From the NCBI RefSeq assembly GCF_001624705.1, contig NZ_JSEO01000001.1, positions 186,001 to 250,000 of the forward strand: 64,000 nt of DNA. Reading direction: 5' to 3'. This stretch comes from Marinomonas sp. SBI8L (GTDB lineage: Bacteria > Pseudomonadota > Gammaproteobacteria > Pseudomonadales > Marinomonadaceae). Positions 8,248 through 18,173 of this stretch are shown piece by piece. Positions within the stretch are counted from its first letter, which is position 1. Every line of letters starts with the position of its first letter. Both the position numbers and the translations under genes were made by a program. A model generated the notes under the pieces. The model made no database searches. It saw nothing but the letters and a program-made list of their open reading frames with translations, and had not been told where the DNA came from.

Positions 8248-9711
8248 ATGCCTCTTTTTAAGAGAAATACCCATAACAAGTTAGCTAAATTATCAGGCAT
8301 GTCTGTACTAGCCTTGACTCTGTCGGCTTGTCAAAGCTTGCCAAGTTCTGATGATGAGCCTTCGAATCTTAATAGTTTGGCAGCCTCTGAAGCGCAATCA
8401 GAAAAAGTGCAATGGCAATCCTCACCGATTTCAGGTGAAGCCACCAGCCTAACTGAGTTAATTGATGATAAAGGCTTAACGGCTTTGATTGAGCAAGGAA
8501 TCAGCGCTAACCCAGACCTTCAACAAGTGTTACTTACTCTTAAAATACGTCGGGCCCAGTTGAACCAAGCGGATGATAGTTTGCTACCAACAGTGGACGC
8601 TTCATTTAAAGTCAACAATGATGAAGGGAAAAAAAATACCTATACGGGCGGCATTACGGTTAGTTGGGAAGCTGACTTATGGTCTCAAATAGCGGATGGA
8701 AATAAAGCCACAGCGAAAGCCTTTTCAAGCCAGCAAGCGCTTTATCAAGCCTCATTAGATTCCTTAGTTGCTCAAATCATGTCTGCTTGGCTAGGGATAA
8801 TTGCTCAATCAAGAGCATTAAAGGTTGAAGAAGACAGAGTTGAGCTCTTAGCAAAAAACGAATCCCTATTATTAAACCGTTATAAAAATGGTAATGGTGA
8901 TCTTGAAGGATTAGATGGTGCAAGAAGCTCTTTATCCAGTGCTAAAGAAAAGGTCGAACAATATCGCGAAGACTTAGCGATTAACCAGCGTAGCTTGATG
9001 CGTCTTTTGGGGTATAACAAAATTGAAGATATTCAAATGCCAACAGACTATCCTGAGGTGCTCATTCCTTTAGCGCAATTACCTGAGCAAACCTTAGCGC
9101 GTCGCCCTGACCTTATGTCTGCATTTTATGACATTGAGCAAGCAGATTTAGACGTTCAAGTTGCTTATAAAGACCTACTCCCTTCACTGAGTTTAAGTGC
9201 CAGCTTAACCGATGTGGCTTATTCTCCTACTGCTGCACTTTTTACGTCACCAGTATGGGGTCTATTAGGACAGCTAACCATTCCTTTGTTCCAGCAAGGA
9301 AAGCTAGACCTTGCGATTGATGTAGCTAAATATGAAGCAGCACAAAGTTATCAGATCTATAGAGCGACTCTCTTAGATGCGGTATTTGAAGTTGAAAATG
9401 CCATCAGCCTCGAGAAGTCTCTAAGCCTTCGCCAAACTCACCTTGAAGATGCCTTAACTGCAGAAAAGAACAACCTACTGCAATATCAAAAGAACTTTAA
9501 AAACGGCAGTGTTGATATTGTCGATTTGCTGGGTGTGCAACAGGATGTATTTAACTTAATTGCCTCATTGGATGACCTTATTTATCAGCGTCTTGATAAT
9601 CGTATTACCCTTGGCTTGGCCCTTGGATTATCTGGCCAAGTCGCTAACACTCAAAGTAAAGATCAAAACACTAAGGGCAAGTTTTCTGCCTCAAATGGAG
9701 TATCACCATGA
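8248..9711 (+). CDS. RND efflux outer-membrane lipoprotein (OprM/NodT family)
   Basis: 487 aa. A lipoprotein signal ends in LTLSAC with Cys28 as the lipidation site. Two tandem outer-membrane-efflux-protein repeats follow, each rich in long helices; ARRPDL near the middle (LPEQTLARRPDLMSAFYDIE) is the classic family motif. It forms the trimeric outer-membrane channel of a tripartite efflux pump. It overlaps the adaptor gene by 4 bases (ATGA), so outer-membrane protein, adaptor and pump form one operon in that order. It could in principle also serve the type I exporter upstream, which has no channel gene of its own, but the operon structure argues for the RND pump. No strong ribosome site is visible before the ATG. 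Confidence 0.92.
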   Translation: MPLFKRNTHNKLAKLSGMSVLALTLSACQSLPSSDDEPSNLNSLAASEAQSEKVQWQSSPISGEATSLTELIDDKGLTALIEQGISANPDLQQVLLTLKIRRAQLNQADDSLLPTVDASFKVNNDEGKKNTYTGGITVSWEADLWSQIADGNKATAKAFSSQQALYQASLDSLVAQIMSAWLGIIAQSRALKVEEDRVELLAKNESLLLNRYKNGNGDLEGLDGARSSLSSAKEKVEQYREDLAINQRSLMRLLGYNKIEDIQMPTDYPEVLIPLAQLPEQTLARRPDLMSAFYDIEQADLDVQVAYKDLLPSLSLSASLTDVAYSPTAALFTSPVWGLLGQLTIPLFQQGKLDLAIDVAKYEAAQSYQIYRATLLDAVFEVENAISLEKSLSLRQTHLEDALTAEKNNLLQYQKNFKNGSVDIVDLLGVQQDVFNLIASLDDLIYQRLDNRITLGLALGLSGQVANTQSKDQNTKGKFSASNGVSP

Positions 9712-10973
9712 CACGCAAAGTCTCCCAATTTGCCTTTTTAATCGCCTGTTTATTGGTGTCCGGCCTAATTTTTATTTTTGTCTCAAACCAACTTGAAGCG
9801 AAGAAGAACCAAACACGCCCTAAAAAAGCCAGTGTACAAGTGCTGCCTCAGGTCTCTGTTATACCAACAAAAGTGGGAGATTATCAGCCTGTCATTGAGG
9901 CATTTGGTAGTGCTGAACCCAAATACTCTCTTACCTTAGAAGCGCAAAATTCAGGGCAAATCACCAATTTAGCCAAAGAGTTTGAAGCAGGTAAAAAGAT
10001 AAAAGCAGGAGAGCTACTTGCCATTATTGCAGACACGAGCTACCAAGCTAGTGTGGCAACCCAAGAATACGCCGTTACCAGCGCGGTAGTCGCGTTAAAG
10101 GAAGAGTTAAGAAGTGCGGAGCAAGCGCTTGATGAATGGAATGCATCAGGGCTTTCTGGCCAACCTAGCTCAGATTTAGTATTAAGAGAACCGCAAATCG
10201 CAGAGGCAAAAGCAGCCCTTTTAGATGCTAAGGCCAGCCTTAAAGAAGCAGAACAAAACCTTGAAGATACTCGCATCAAAGCACCATTTAATGGACTCGT
10301 TGTTAGCCGTGAAATCGTGCCCGGTAGTTATGTACAAGCAGGCACAGAGATAGGCACAATTTACAACACAGACCGCATGGATATTAAGATTGCCCTTTCA
10401 GCCAAAGATTGGGCTAAATTGCCTAGCATTGAAACCATGCAAAAAGAACGTTGGCCTGTCACTTTAACGGATGTTGAAACCCAAGCTAAATGGCAAGCGT
10501 ATGTGCTTTCTGCAGATAGCCATAGAGATAGTAGTACTCGCCTTAGAACCTTAGTCATCGCTGTTGATAATCCATTACAGCAAACTCCTGCACTTTATGC
10601 AGGCAGCTTTGTGAAAGCCAGCTTAAAAGGGATTTCTATGGGCAAACTATGGCAATTACCTAGCACAGCCTTTAGTCAGAAAAGCCAAGTATGGTATTTA
10701 AATCAGGAAAATAGACTCGCTGCATTTAGTGCTGATCCTGTCTTTAGCGCTAACGGACAAGTGTATATTACCCCTCCTACCGATTTACAAGCAGATGAAC
10801 AGCGGGTCCTGATTCGCCCTTACAATAGTTATTTAGAGGGTATGAAGGTTAAAAGCAATTTAGATGCTAGCCAGCCCCAAGAGAACTCAAGAAAGTTATT
10901 AGCACAGAAGTCTGGCTCACAGGAAAACTCAGCGAATCCAAGCCAAGCCTTGAATGTGAAAGGAGATAACTAA
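9708..10973 (+). CDS. RND efflux periplasmic adaptor subunit
   Basis: 421 aa. An N-terminal membrane anchor (about residues 8-27) is followed by a beta-barrel start (VSVIPTKVGDYQPVIEAFGSAEPKY), a first lipoyl half with GKKIKAGELLAIIADTSYQA, an alpha-helical hairpin (about 110-190), the second lipoyl half (DTRIKAPFNGLVVSREIVPGSYVQAGTEIGTIY, given here in part) and a C-terminal beta-barrel. This is a complete HlyD/AcrA-fold adaptor, in contrast to the shortened one at 5071. It bridges pump and outer-membrane channel. The ATG overlaps the upstream stop and its own stop overlaps the next start (TAATG). Confidence 0.92.
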   Translation: MTRKVSQFAFLIACLLVSGLIFIFVSNQLEAKKNQTRPKKASVQVLPQVSVIPTKVGDYQPVIEAFGSAEPKYSLTLEAQNSGQITNLAKEFEAGKKIKAGELLAIIADTSYQASVATQEYAVTSAVVALKEELRSAEQALDEWNASGLSGQPSSDLVLREPQIAEAKAALLDAKASLKEAEQNLEDTRIKAPFNGLVVSREIVPGSYVQAGTEIGTIYNTDRMDIKIALSAKDWAKLPSIETMQKERWPVTLTDVETQAKWQAYVLSADSHRDSSTRLRTLVIAVDNPLQQTPALYAGSFVKASLKGISMGKLWQLPSTAFSQKSQVWYLNQENRLAAFSADPVFSANGQVYITPPTDLQADEQRVLIRPYNSYLEGMKVKSNLDASQPQENSRKLLAQKSGSQENSANPSQALNVKGDN

Positions 10974-13900
10974 TGTCATCTGCCCACCCTCATGGCCCGA
11001 ACTCGGCGAACTCCCCAAGTGGCATTATCCCTTGGTTCACGCATAACCCGGTTGCAGCTAATCTACTAATGCTGCTTGTGATTGCCCTTGGTGCTTTGAC
11101 CATGGGAGATTTACGTAAAGAAGCCTTTCCCAGTACCGAGCCAGATACCATCACCATTAGTATTGATTATGACAGTGGCTCTGCACTTCAAGCCGAAGAA
11201 GGAATTGCGATTACGTTAGAGAATGAGTTGGAAACGGTTGAAGGCATCAAGACCATGACAACGACATCTAACGCCAATGGAGTAAGCGTTAGTTTAGAAA
11301 AACTGTCTGAGTATGACATTGATGTACTCATGACAGATGTGAAGGCCAAGGTAGATACAATTTCTAGCTTTCCTTCTGATGCTGAGAGCCCTGTTCTAGA
11401 AAAGGCTGCACGTGAAGAGCACGCCCTTTGGCTACAGCTTTATGGTGATGTTGGCCGACATACACTACAAAACCTTGCGACTGATTTAAAAGCTGACCTA
11501 CTGGCTAATCCTGATATTGGTCAAGTAACGATTTCAGGTTGGTTAGATGCCACTATCAAGGTAGATATTGATGAAGGCCGTTTGCAATCTTACAACATGA
11601 CCTTGAGTGATGTAGCGGACGCCATTAACCAAGAATCAACCAATGCCAATACCGCCACCCTTAAAAATGCGGACTTATACCTTCAAATCCAATCTTCTGA
11701 ACAAGCTTACCAAACCCGTGATTTTGCCGAACTAACCATCAAAACCTTTAGCGATGGTAGCCGCCTTTTGTTATCCGATGTGGCGGTTATTCGAGACACC
11801 TATGATGAAGATACAGCGGTACTCTCTCGCTTCAATAATGAAGACAGTATTGCTATTCAAGTCATTACCACAGGTCTGACTGACATTTCTGATTCTGTGA
11901 TTGCCGCCAAAGCTGTCAGTCAAAAATGGTTAGAATCAGGCAGGTTACCAACAGGAGTAGAACTTGCTACTTGGTATGACCGCAGTGAAGCCATTAACCA
12001 GCGTTTAGACCTACTTATTGATAATGCAATAAACGGTGTGTTTTGGGTCTTCTTGATGTTGGCGATCTTTTTGAACTTGAGTGTTGCCCTCTGGGTTGCC
12101 TTAGGTTTGCCGTTTATCTTCTTTGGTACCTTATTTCTAATGGGAGATGGCTTTTTAGGCATGAGCCTAAACGCCTTTACCACCTTTGGATTTATCATGG
12201 CCCTTGGCATAGTGGTGGACGATGCTGTTGTAGTAGGAGAAAGTGTTTACAGCGAAAGGTCTAAACATGGAGATAATATTGCCAGTACAATTAGAGGAAC
12301 CTTAAGAGTCGCTGTCCCCACCTTATTTGGCGTATTTACTACGGTTGCAGCTTGTTTTGCCTTATCCAATATTGAAGGCAGATTAGGTACTCTTTATGCT
12401 CAATTTGGCACTGTTGTTGCCGTTTGCTTAATGCTTTCTATCGTTGAGTCTAAACTCATACTCCCTGCTCACCTAGCCCACTTAAATACTCGTCCAGCCA
12501 AGAGCCGTTTTTGGCCTATGATGTTAATTCGCTGGGTACAAAACTTGGCAGATAAAGCCTTAAGTTTCTTTACGCAACGTATTTATAAGCCAAGTATCGA
12601 TTTTGCTCTCGCTAATCGCTATGGAGTCTTGATTCTCTTTGTCGGTATTTTTGTTCTTGTCGCTAGCATGCCATTTACCGGTGCAATTCGGGTAAGCTTT
12701 TTCCCCAGCATTCCTGGAGATACAGTACGCGCCAGCCTTAATATGCATAATGATGTCAGTTATGGGCAGACTCATCAGGTACTAGCCCGTATGGAAGCAG
12801 CGGCTTATAGCACCGAACTCAAACTAAGAGATGAGGCAAGCACAGATAATGGCATTATTAACCTGCAAGTCAGTTCTAGTAATGATCAATCTGGCAGAAT
12901 CACCATTGAATTAAATTCGGACCTATCCTATAGCGCCAAACAATTCGCCGCCGCTTGGCAAAAAAGTATTGGGCAAGCTGAAGGTGCTAAAAGCTTAAAA
13001 GTTCAAACCCGTCGAGGCAGCATTGACGCTCTTCGTATTGAACTAAGATCTTCAAGTAATGAGGAATTAAGTGAAGCTTCCCAATTACTCAAAGACTACC
13101 TGTCTTCTATCCCTGCTGTCAGCGGTATCGAAGATAATGCAGCACTGTCTCAATCACAGCTAAATTTGAGCTTAACTGAACAAGGTAGAGCATTAGGCTT
13201 AACCACTCAAAGCCTATCTAGCCAAGTGTTAAGTTACTTTGATGGCAGTAAGGTTCAATCTTACCAAAGAGACAGTGATGAAGTTGAAGTACAACTAGGT
13301 TACCCAGATAGTTCTGAGGCGAGTATGACTGACCTCATTGATACTCAAATCCGTTTGGACGATGGTAATCAGGTTCCTTTGAGTGCCTTAGTGAATATCA
13401 GTTCGGGATTTACTGAACAAGAGATTGTACGGATTGATGCAAAACGTGCCGTTTATATTAGCTCTGAATTGAATAAGGACCTTTTATCTGCCACAGAATT
13501 AGTCAGCCAAATTAAATCAGACTTGGTCCCTGAGTTAGAGCAACAATTTGCAAGCCTTGATATCAGCTTTGCAGGTGAAGCAAAGGAGCAAGCTGAAACT
13601 CAGTCTTCCATGTTAGTTGTTTTTATCATGGCGATGCTGATTATTTATATTCTCTTGGCTATCCCGCTTAAATCCTATGTACAGCCATTTCTCATTATGA
13701 TGGCAATCCCTTTTGGCATCATAGGTGCCATGTTAGGTCATTGGTCTAATGATTTGGCGTTAGGAATATTATCTTTGAACGGCATCATCGCCTTAAGTGG
13801 CGTTGTGGTGAATGATAGCCTGCTATTGGCATCACGCTTTAATGAGCTTAAGCAAGAGACTAACTCAATCAAAGAAGCGATCAACCAAGCATGCCGCGAT

Positions 13901-14140
13901 AGAGTAAGAGCGGTATTGTTAACCTCTATCACCACCTTTGTTGGCTTAATGCCTTTATTAGGTGAAACCTCTCGTCAGGCACAGTTCTTAATTCCTGCGG
14001 CAGTATCTCTCGCTTATGGGATCTTGTATGCGACCGTGATTACTCTAGTGCTTATTCCTGCACTACTTATGGTACACGAAGATATCAAGGCGTTAATTGA
14101 ACGTTTTCGCCAAGGCGTATTAGGGGTAAACCCAAAATAA
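10973..14140 (+). CDS. RND efflux transporter, inner-membrane pump
   Basis: 1055 aa, typical AcrB/MexB-fold length, with twelve expected membrane helices in two repeats and two large periplasmic loops. The first helix follows WFTHNPVAANLLMLLVIALG. The TM4 motif GIVVDDAVVVGE contains the paired Asp residues of the proton relay; the second half repeats the pattern as GVVVNDSLLLASR. The N-terminal loop residues (FPSTEPDTITISIDY) place it with the broad hydrophobe/amphiphile exporters, not the CusA-type metal pumps, where Met clusters would be expected. It is the last gene of the three-gene operon; no local regulator is adjacent. The substrate is unknown. Confidence 0.93.
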   Translation: MSSAHPHGPNSANSPSGIIPWFTHNPVAANLLMLLVIALGALTMGDLRKEAFPSTEPDTITISIDYDSGSALQAEEGIAITLENELETVEGIKTMTTTSNANGVSVSLEKLSEYDIDVLMTDVKAKVDTISSFPSDAESPVLEKAAREEHALWLQLYGDVGRHTLQNLATDLKADLLANPDIGQVTISGWLDATIKVDIDEGRLQSYNMTLSDVADAINQESTNANTATLKNADLYLQIQSSEQAYQTRDFAELTIKTFSDGSRLLLSDVAVIRDTYDEDTAVLSRFNNEDSIAIQVITTGLTDISDSVIAAKAVSQKWLESGRLPTGVELATWYDRSEAINQRLDLLIDNAINGVFWVFLMLAIFLNLSVALWVALGLPFIFFGTLFLMGDGFLGMSLNAFTTFGFIMALGIVVDDAVVVGESVYSERSKHGDNIASTIRGTLRVAVPTLFGVFTTVAACFALSNIEGRLGTLYAQFGTVVAVCLMLSIVESKLILPAHLAHLNTRPAKSRFWPMMLIRWVQNLADKALSFFTQRIYKPSIDFALANRYGVLILFVGIFVLVASMPFTGAIRVSFFPSIPGDTVRASLNMHNDVSYGQTHQVLARMEAAAYSTELKLRDEASTDNGIINLQVSSSNDQSGRITIELNSDLSYSAKQFAAAWQKSIGQAEGAKSLKVQTRRGSIDALRIELRSSSNEELSEASQLLKDYLSSIPAVSGIEDNAALSQSQLNLSLTEQGRALGLTTQSLSSQVLSYFDGSKVQSYQRDSDEVEVQLGYPDSSEASMTDLIDTQIRLDDGNQVPLSALVNISSGFTEQEIVRIDAKRAVYISSELNKDLLSATELVSQIKSDLVPELEQQFASLDISFAGEAKEQAETQSSMLVVFIMAMLIIYILLAIPLKSYVQPFLIMMAIPFGIIGAMLGHWSNDLALGILSLNGIIALSGVVVNDSLLLASRFNELKQETNSIKEAINQACRDRVRAVLLTSITTFVGLMPLLGETSRQAQFLIPAAVSLAYGILYATVITLVLIPALLMVHEDIKALIERFRQGVLGVNPK

Positions 14141-14145
14141 CTGAA

Positions 14146-14180
14146 CTTGCTTCCTTTGCTTAAATGGCAAAGGAAGCAAG
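14146..14180 (+). terminator. Long perfect hairpin after the RND operon
   Basis: A 14-bp perfect stem (CTTGCTTCCTTTGC / GCAAAGGAAGCAAG) with a 7-base loop begins five bases after the pump stop. There is no T-run, so it may stabilise the 3' end instead of, or as well as, terminating. Confidence 0.5.
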
Positions 14181-14423
14181 GAATGAAGGCTAATTCAGCC
14201 ACCTCAGCAAACTTGAGTTATTGACTATTTGTACCTTCCTTAACTAAAAGTAACTGGATTTAATCAATCTATATGTAATTTTACAATTTGATAAATTGCA
14301 TATAAATCAATTAGCTCCAGATGGAATAGCCATTTTCCTAGGTTTTTATCAGTGATAAGCTATTAACTCTGGTTAATTTCAAAGTTATACTGATTAAAAC
14401 GTAAACAGAAAGTGATTTAGTTA

Positions 14424-15530
14424 ATGTCTACTATTAATGGCTCTACAACAATACCACCTATGACACTGCCAGCGGCTTCTAGCAATGCTGCGCCTGTCGC
14501 TGCGGCAACAACACCTGCTGCCTCGGGTAGTGTTGCCTCTAGCCAAGTAGCCTCTAGTCCTAGTGTTGCGAGCCAAGCTGCCACTAACCCTGTGACAACC
14601 AGTGCTTCTGCTGCCGCAAATGCAGTGAACACGCCTGCAAGTACTGCTGCTACTGCAGCACCCGCAGTTGAAACAAGTAAAGAGGTAGTTAGAACAGGAA
14701 GCGGGCAAGATACTCGCCCTGCACGTGATACTTACGTTGATAAAATAAATACTAAACACATCAGCCAACAACAAGCTGACAATACATTTCAACAGATCAA
14801 TCCAAATCAGAAAGAAGCTCTGTTAACACGATCAGTTGAACGTTTAACCACTGAAATAAATAAGAATCAAAAACAGATCAGTAATACGGTTAATGCCTAC
14901 TCTATGATTCAAGTGGCGAACGATTCTTTAGATGAAATTCAAGGTGGTTTGAAAGAGTTACAAAAACTCGCTCAAGGCACGCCAAATGAGAGAAAGGAAG
15001 GTCAATCACAAGAAGAGTTTCAAACTCAAGTGGAAGACACTCAAGCTCAAGCATTAGATATTGTGGCAGGTATTCAAGATTTATTTGATTCTACCAAGTA
15101 TGGTGGTGATCCTCTTTTAACTCAGAATACTAACCAGACCTTCGCCTCTCATAACGAAACCCAATATGGCGTTACCGTAGTCACTCATAATGTGGATGGC
15201 AAATTTGAAAGAGAGGGTTTATACCAGATTGATCTGAATAGCCCTGAATCTATTCGCGATTCACTCTCTGCTATTAATGGCAGTATGGATGTGGTGAGAG
15301 ATATTCGCTCTCAATACAATGCACAAGAAACAGACTTTAACACCACAATGAAAAAGCTCTTTAGTACACAAGAGCAGCTCGATGCTATGCACGACAGAAT
15401 AACCAGTACTGACTTTGCAATTCAAGTCGCTGAACGAGCACAGCAAAATATGATTAATGATGCGAGAGGTTCCGTTCTTGCTCAAGCAAATGCGGATTCT
15501 AATAAAGCGCTTAATCTATTGACCACCTAA
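14424..15530 (+). CDS. Flagellin-like protein with Ala/Ser/Thr-rich N-terminal head
   Basis: 368 aa. Residues 1-90 are low complexity, dominated by Ala, Ser, Thr, Pro and Val. Residues about 135-190 (IQVANDSLDEIQGGLKELQK) resemble the D1 helix of flagellins, and the C-terminus (STDFAIQVAERAQQNMINDA, then QANADSNKALNLLTT) closely matches the flagellin C-terminal D0/D1 helix. The canonical flagellin N-terminus with RLSSG and the INSA.DDAAG helix is missing. No flagellar gene is nearby. It may be an unusual filament, hook-associated or secreted protein using the same helical pairing. It is followed by a strong terminator and is probably monocistronic. No clear ribosome site is visible before the ATG. 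Confidence 0.75.
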   Translation: MSTINGSTTIPPMTLPAASSNAAPVAAATTPAASGSVASSQVASSPSVASQAATNPVTTSASAAANAVNTPASTAATAAPAVETSKEVVRTGSGQDTRPARDTYVDKINTKHISQQQADNTFQQINPNQKEALLTRSVERLTTEINKNQKQISNTVNAYSMIQVANDSLDEIQGGLKELQKLAQGTPNERKEGQSQEEFQTQVEDTQAQALDIVAGIQDLFDSTKYGGDPLLTQNTNQTFASHNETQYGVTVVTHNVDGKFEREGLYQIDLNSPESIRDSLSAINGSMDVVRDIRSQYNAQETDFNTTMKKLFSTQEQLDAMHDRITSTDFAIQVAERAQQNMINDARGSVLAQANADSNKALNLLTT

Positions 15531-15561
15531 TTTTTGCAATAACAGCGAAATAAAACGAATC

Positions 15562-15600
15562 AAAAAATACCCAATGCTTATCTGTTTTGGGTATTTTTTT
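15562..15600 (+). terminator. Rho-independent terminator of the flagellin-like gene
   Basis: AAAATACCCAA pairs with TTGGGTATTTT across a 12-base loop and runs into seven or more T residues, 32 bases after the stop. Confidence 0.87.
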
Positions 15601-15808
15601 GCTCTCCTCTATTCATCCCTAAAAACATGTCTTTTCTGAATTTATTTTCACTTTTTAAAGGTTTTTTTGATTATTTTTCTCTGTTTTTAACACAACCTTT
15701 TTTTACTAATTCTAGCTTTGCTAAAACACACTTCTAAAAGCACTTGAAAACCCTCTTCAAGTAGAAATAAAATACTAACAAATACAAAATAAAAGAGAAA
15801 AAACACCC

Positions 15809-16273
15809 ATGGACAGCACAGACTTAGAACTACTTACTTTAATTCAAAGGGATGATAGTATTTCTTTAGAAGACATGGCGGCCCATGTAGGACTCTCTAA
15901 AACCCCTTGCTGGCGTCGTATTCAAAAGTTAGAACAACAGGGCTATGTGCGTAAAAGAGTTGCTCTGTTAAACAGTGATAAATTCAATTTAGGCGTTTCT
16001 GTATTTGTGCAAGTGAAGACAAATCAGCATGACGCTAACTGGTTAGACAACTTCTCAGATGTGGTTGCTCAGTTTCCAGAAGTCGTTGAGTTCTATCGTA
16101 TGGCAGGTGAATACGACTATCTTTTAAGGGTACTGGTGTCCGACATCAAAGCCTATGACGAATTTTATAAACGATTGATTTCTGCAACCTCTCTAACCGA
16201 TGTCACTTCTAATTTTGCTATGGAGCAAATTAAGTGGACAACGGAGCTACCTTTACCCAGCGTAAAGAATTAA
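15809..16273 (+). CDS. Lrp/AsnC-family transcriptional regulator
   Basis: 154 aa, the family's standard size. An N-terminal helix-turn-helix (about residues 4-60: LTLIQRDDSISLEDMAAHVG, then CWRRIQKLEQQGYV) is followed by the RAM/AsnC ligand domain with the conserved GEYDYLLRVLVSD stretch. These regulators bind amino acids and form octamers. It lies 34 bases upstream of, and in the same direction as, a class-V aminotransferase gene, so it likely senses that enzyme's amino-acid substrate or product and controls the pair. GAGA upstream of the ATG serves as a weak ribosome site. Confidence 0.93.
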   Translation: MDSTDLELLTLIQRDDSISLEDMAAHVGLSKTPCWRRIQKLEQQGYVRKRVALLNSDKFNLGVSVFVQVKTNQHDANWLDNFSDVVAQFPEVVEFYRMAGEYDYLLRVLVSDIKAYDEFYKRLISATSLTDVTSNFAMEQIKWTTELPLPSVKN

Positions 16274-16307
16274 CAAGGGTGTAGGGATCATAGTAGAGGA
16301 TAAGTAC

Positions 16308-17978
16308 ATGACCCTTTCAACCCAACAAAATACAAAATTAACTATGGCGTTAGAGTCTGTGAGACAAGGGCTTATTGGTGACAGTGAGTTTATTGAAACA
16401 CCATTTGGCTCACGTAAAATCACCTATGCCGATTACACGGCATCAGGCCGTAGCTTATCCTTTATAGAAAGTTTTATTACTCAAAAAGTCATGCCTTTTT
16501 ATGCCAATACGCATACCGAGGCGACCGTGACTGGCCGCCAGACAAGTGCTTATCGTGAAGATGCAAGACAGCTTATTGCATCAGCATGTCATGCAAACAA
16601 AGATGATGTTGTACTTTTCTGCGGCTCTGGCGCGACGGCTGCAGTTGATAAGTTGATTCGTATTCTAACCTTAGCCCATAACTTAAATGACTCAGATACT
16701 GTGATCTTTATTGGCCCTTACGAGCATCACTCTAATGAATTACCTTGGCGTGAGTCTGGAGCAAAAGTAGTTCGTATCAAAGAAGCTCAAGATGGCGGAA
16801 TTTGCTTAAATGACCTTGAGTCACAACTACAAGCATACAAAAACACAACTCTAAAAATTGGAAGCTTTTCAGCGGCTTCTAACGTAACAGGCATTATTCA
16901 AGAGCAGGATGCTGTTGCAGCGCTATTGCATCAGCATCAAGCTTTATCATTTTGGGACTTTGCTGCGGGTGCACCTTACATGAAAGTGGCGATGAACTCT
17001 GATGTAGAAGGCGCGGATAAAGATGCTCTCTTCTTCTCTCCTCATAAACTTGTTGGCGGTCCTGGCACACCAGGGGTTTTGATCATCAAGCGCGCCCTAC
17101 TCACCAATGACAGGCCTTCAACCGTTGGTGGCGGTACGGTTTCTTTTGTGAGCCGAGATAATCACACCTTTTTAGCGCCGGGCGAACGTAGTGAAGAAGC
17201 AGGCACACCGGCAATCATAGAATCCATTCGGGCTGGTTTGGCATTTAAAGTGAAATCAGATATTGGCGATAACGCCATTGAAGCATTAGAAGAGAAGTGG
17301 TCTGACCTTATCAAACAAAAATTTGATAACAACAATGCTATAGAGGTTTTAGGTAACCCAAATGCGAAACGCCTATCTATTACGTCATTTAGGGTAAAAA
17401 CAAAATTTGGCTATCTACACCATGGTTTAGTCGTGAGTCTACTAAATGATCTCTTTGGCATTCAAATGCGTGCAGGTTGCTCTTGCGCAGGCCCTTATGG
17501 TCATGACCTATTAAACATAGATGAGCAAACATCCCTAGAGCTTGTCGATTTAATCGCACAAGACAAGCGCTTCAAGCCAGGTTGGGTTCGCTTTAACTTA
17601 AACTACTTTATTGCGGAAGAAGAAGCCGAATTTATTTTAAAAGCGATCGAATTTGTTGCTGAACACGGCCTTAGACTAATGTCTCTATATGAATATGATC
17701 AGAGTACAGATCTTTGGTTGTATGCAGGTAAAAAAGCAGAGGTAATGAGTTTAAGCCTTGGTTTGGATAGCTTAATGCAAGCAACTAATTCAAACCCAGA
17801 TCAGGTTGAATTGTTAAACATTCAAGCAAAAGACGATCTATGGCAAGCTTACTTAAACCAAGCTGAAAGCCTAGTAAAATCAGCACCTTTGGTACCTCAG
17901 TATGTGTTAAATACAGGAACGACTGCTCTCGCTTCTAAGCACAGAGACTTTGTCGCTAAAGAAGATTTCCTTTACTAA
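16308..17978 (+). CDS. Class-V aminotransferase-fold PLP enzyme
   Basis: 556 aa. The fold-type I, class-V core spans about residues 30-450: a phosphate-binding GSGATAAVDKL, the Asp of FWDFAAGAPY that contacts the PLP ring nitrogen, and the Schiff-base Lys in SPHKLVGGPGTPGVL. RAGCSCAGPYGHDLL resembles the Cys-bearing loop of cysteine desulfurases, but the protein is longer than SufS/IscS (about 400 aa), with roughly 100 extra C-terminal residues. It could be a cysteine desulfurase-like lyase or an amino-acid aminotransferase/epimerase. A GAGGA site precedes the ATG. Cotranscription with the Lrp regulator is likely. Confidence 0.85.
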   Translation: MTLSTQQNTKLTMALESVRQGLIGDSEFIETPFGSRKITYADYTASGRSLSFIESFITQKVMPFYANTHTEATVTGRQTSAYREDARQLIASACHANKDDVVLFCGSGATAAVDKLIRILTLAHNLNDSDTVIFIGPYEHHSNELPWRESGAKVVRIKEAQDGGICLNDLESQLQAYKNTTLKIGSFSAASNVTGIIQEQDAVAALLHQHQALSFWDFAAGAPYMKVAMNSDVEGADKDALFFSPHKLVGGPGTPGVLIIKRALLTNDRPSTVGGGTVSFVSRDNHTFLAPGERSEEAGTPAIIESIRAGLAFKVKSDIGDNAIEALEEKWSDLIKQKFDNNNAIEVLGNPNAKRLSITSFRVKTKFGYLHHGLVVSLLNDLFGIQMRAGCSCAGPYGHDLLNIDEQTSLELVDLIAQDKRFKPGWVRFNLNYFIAEEEAEFILKAIEFVAEHGLRLMSLYEYDQSTDLWLYAGKKAEVMSLSLGLDSLMQATNSNPDQVELLNIQAKDDLWQAYLNQAESLVKSAPLVPQYVLNTGTTALASKHRDFVAKEDFLY

Positions 17979-18001
17979 TTCCCTTTCTAATCAGAATACA
18001 G

Positions 18002-18040
18002 GGCTGACGAAGTTTCAAAAACTTTCGTTAGCCGTGTTTT
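18002..18040 (+). terminator. Probable terminator after the aminotransferase
   Basis: An imperfect stem (GGCTGACGAAGTTT / AACTTTCGTTAGCC) with a 4-base loop is followed by a T-rich tract, 23 bases after the stop. Confidence 0.7.
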
Positions 18041-18173
18041 ACTTTTTCGCTCAATTCCTTCGTATTTTTTCTTTTCAAGCACGGTAAATAAAGCGTCTCG
18101 ACTAAAGTCTAATACTGACTTTTTCATTAGGGGTTCATCATCAATATGCACTTACCTAATGAGGATAATAATA

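Noticed and set aside
8248-14140. RND operon as the missing channel for the type I exporter
   Set aside because: The outer-membrane gene overlaps the RND adaptor gene, which overlaps the pump gene, so it belongs to the RND system; shared use cannot be shown.
14417-14792. Minus-strand open frames opposite the flagellin-like gene
   Set aside because: They arise from the Ala/Ser/Thr-rich codons on the other strand; no start signals.
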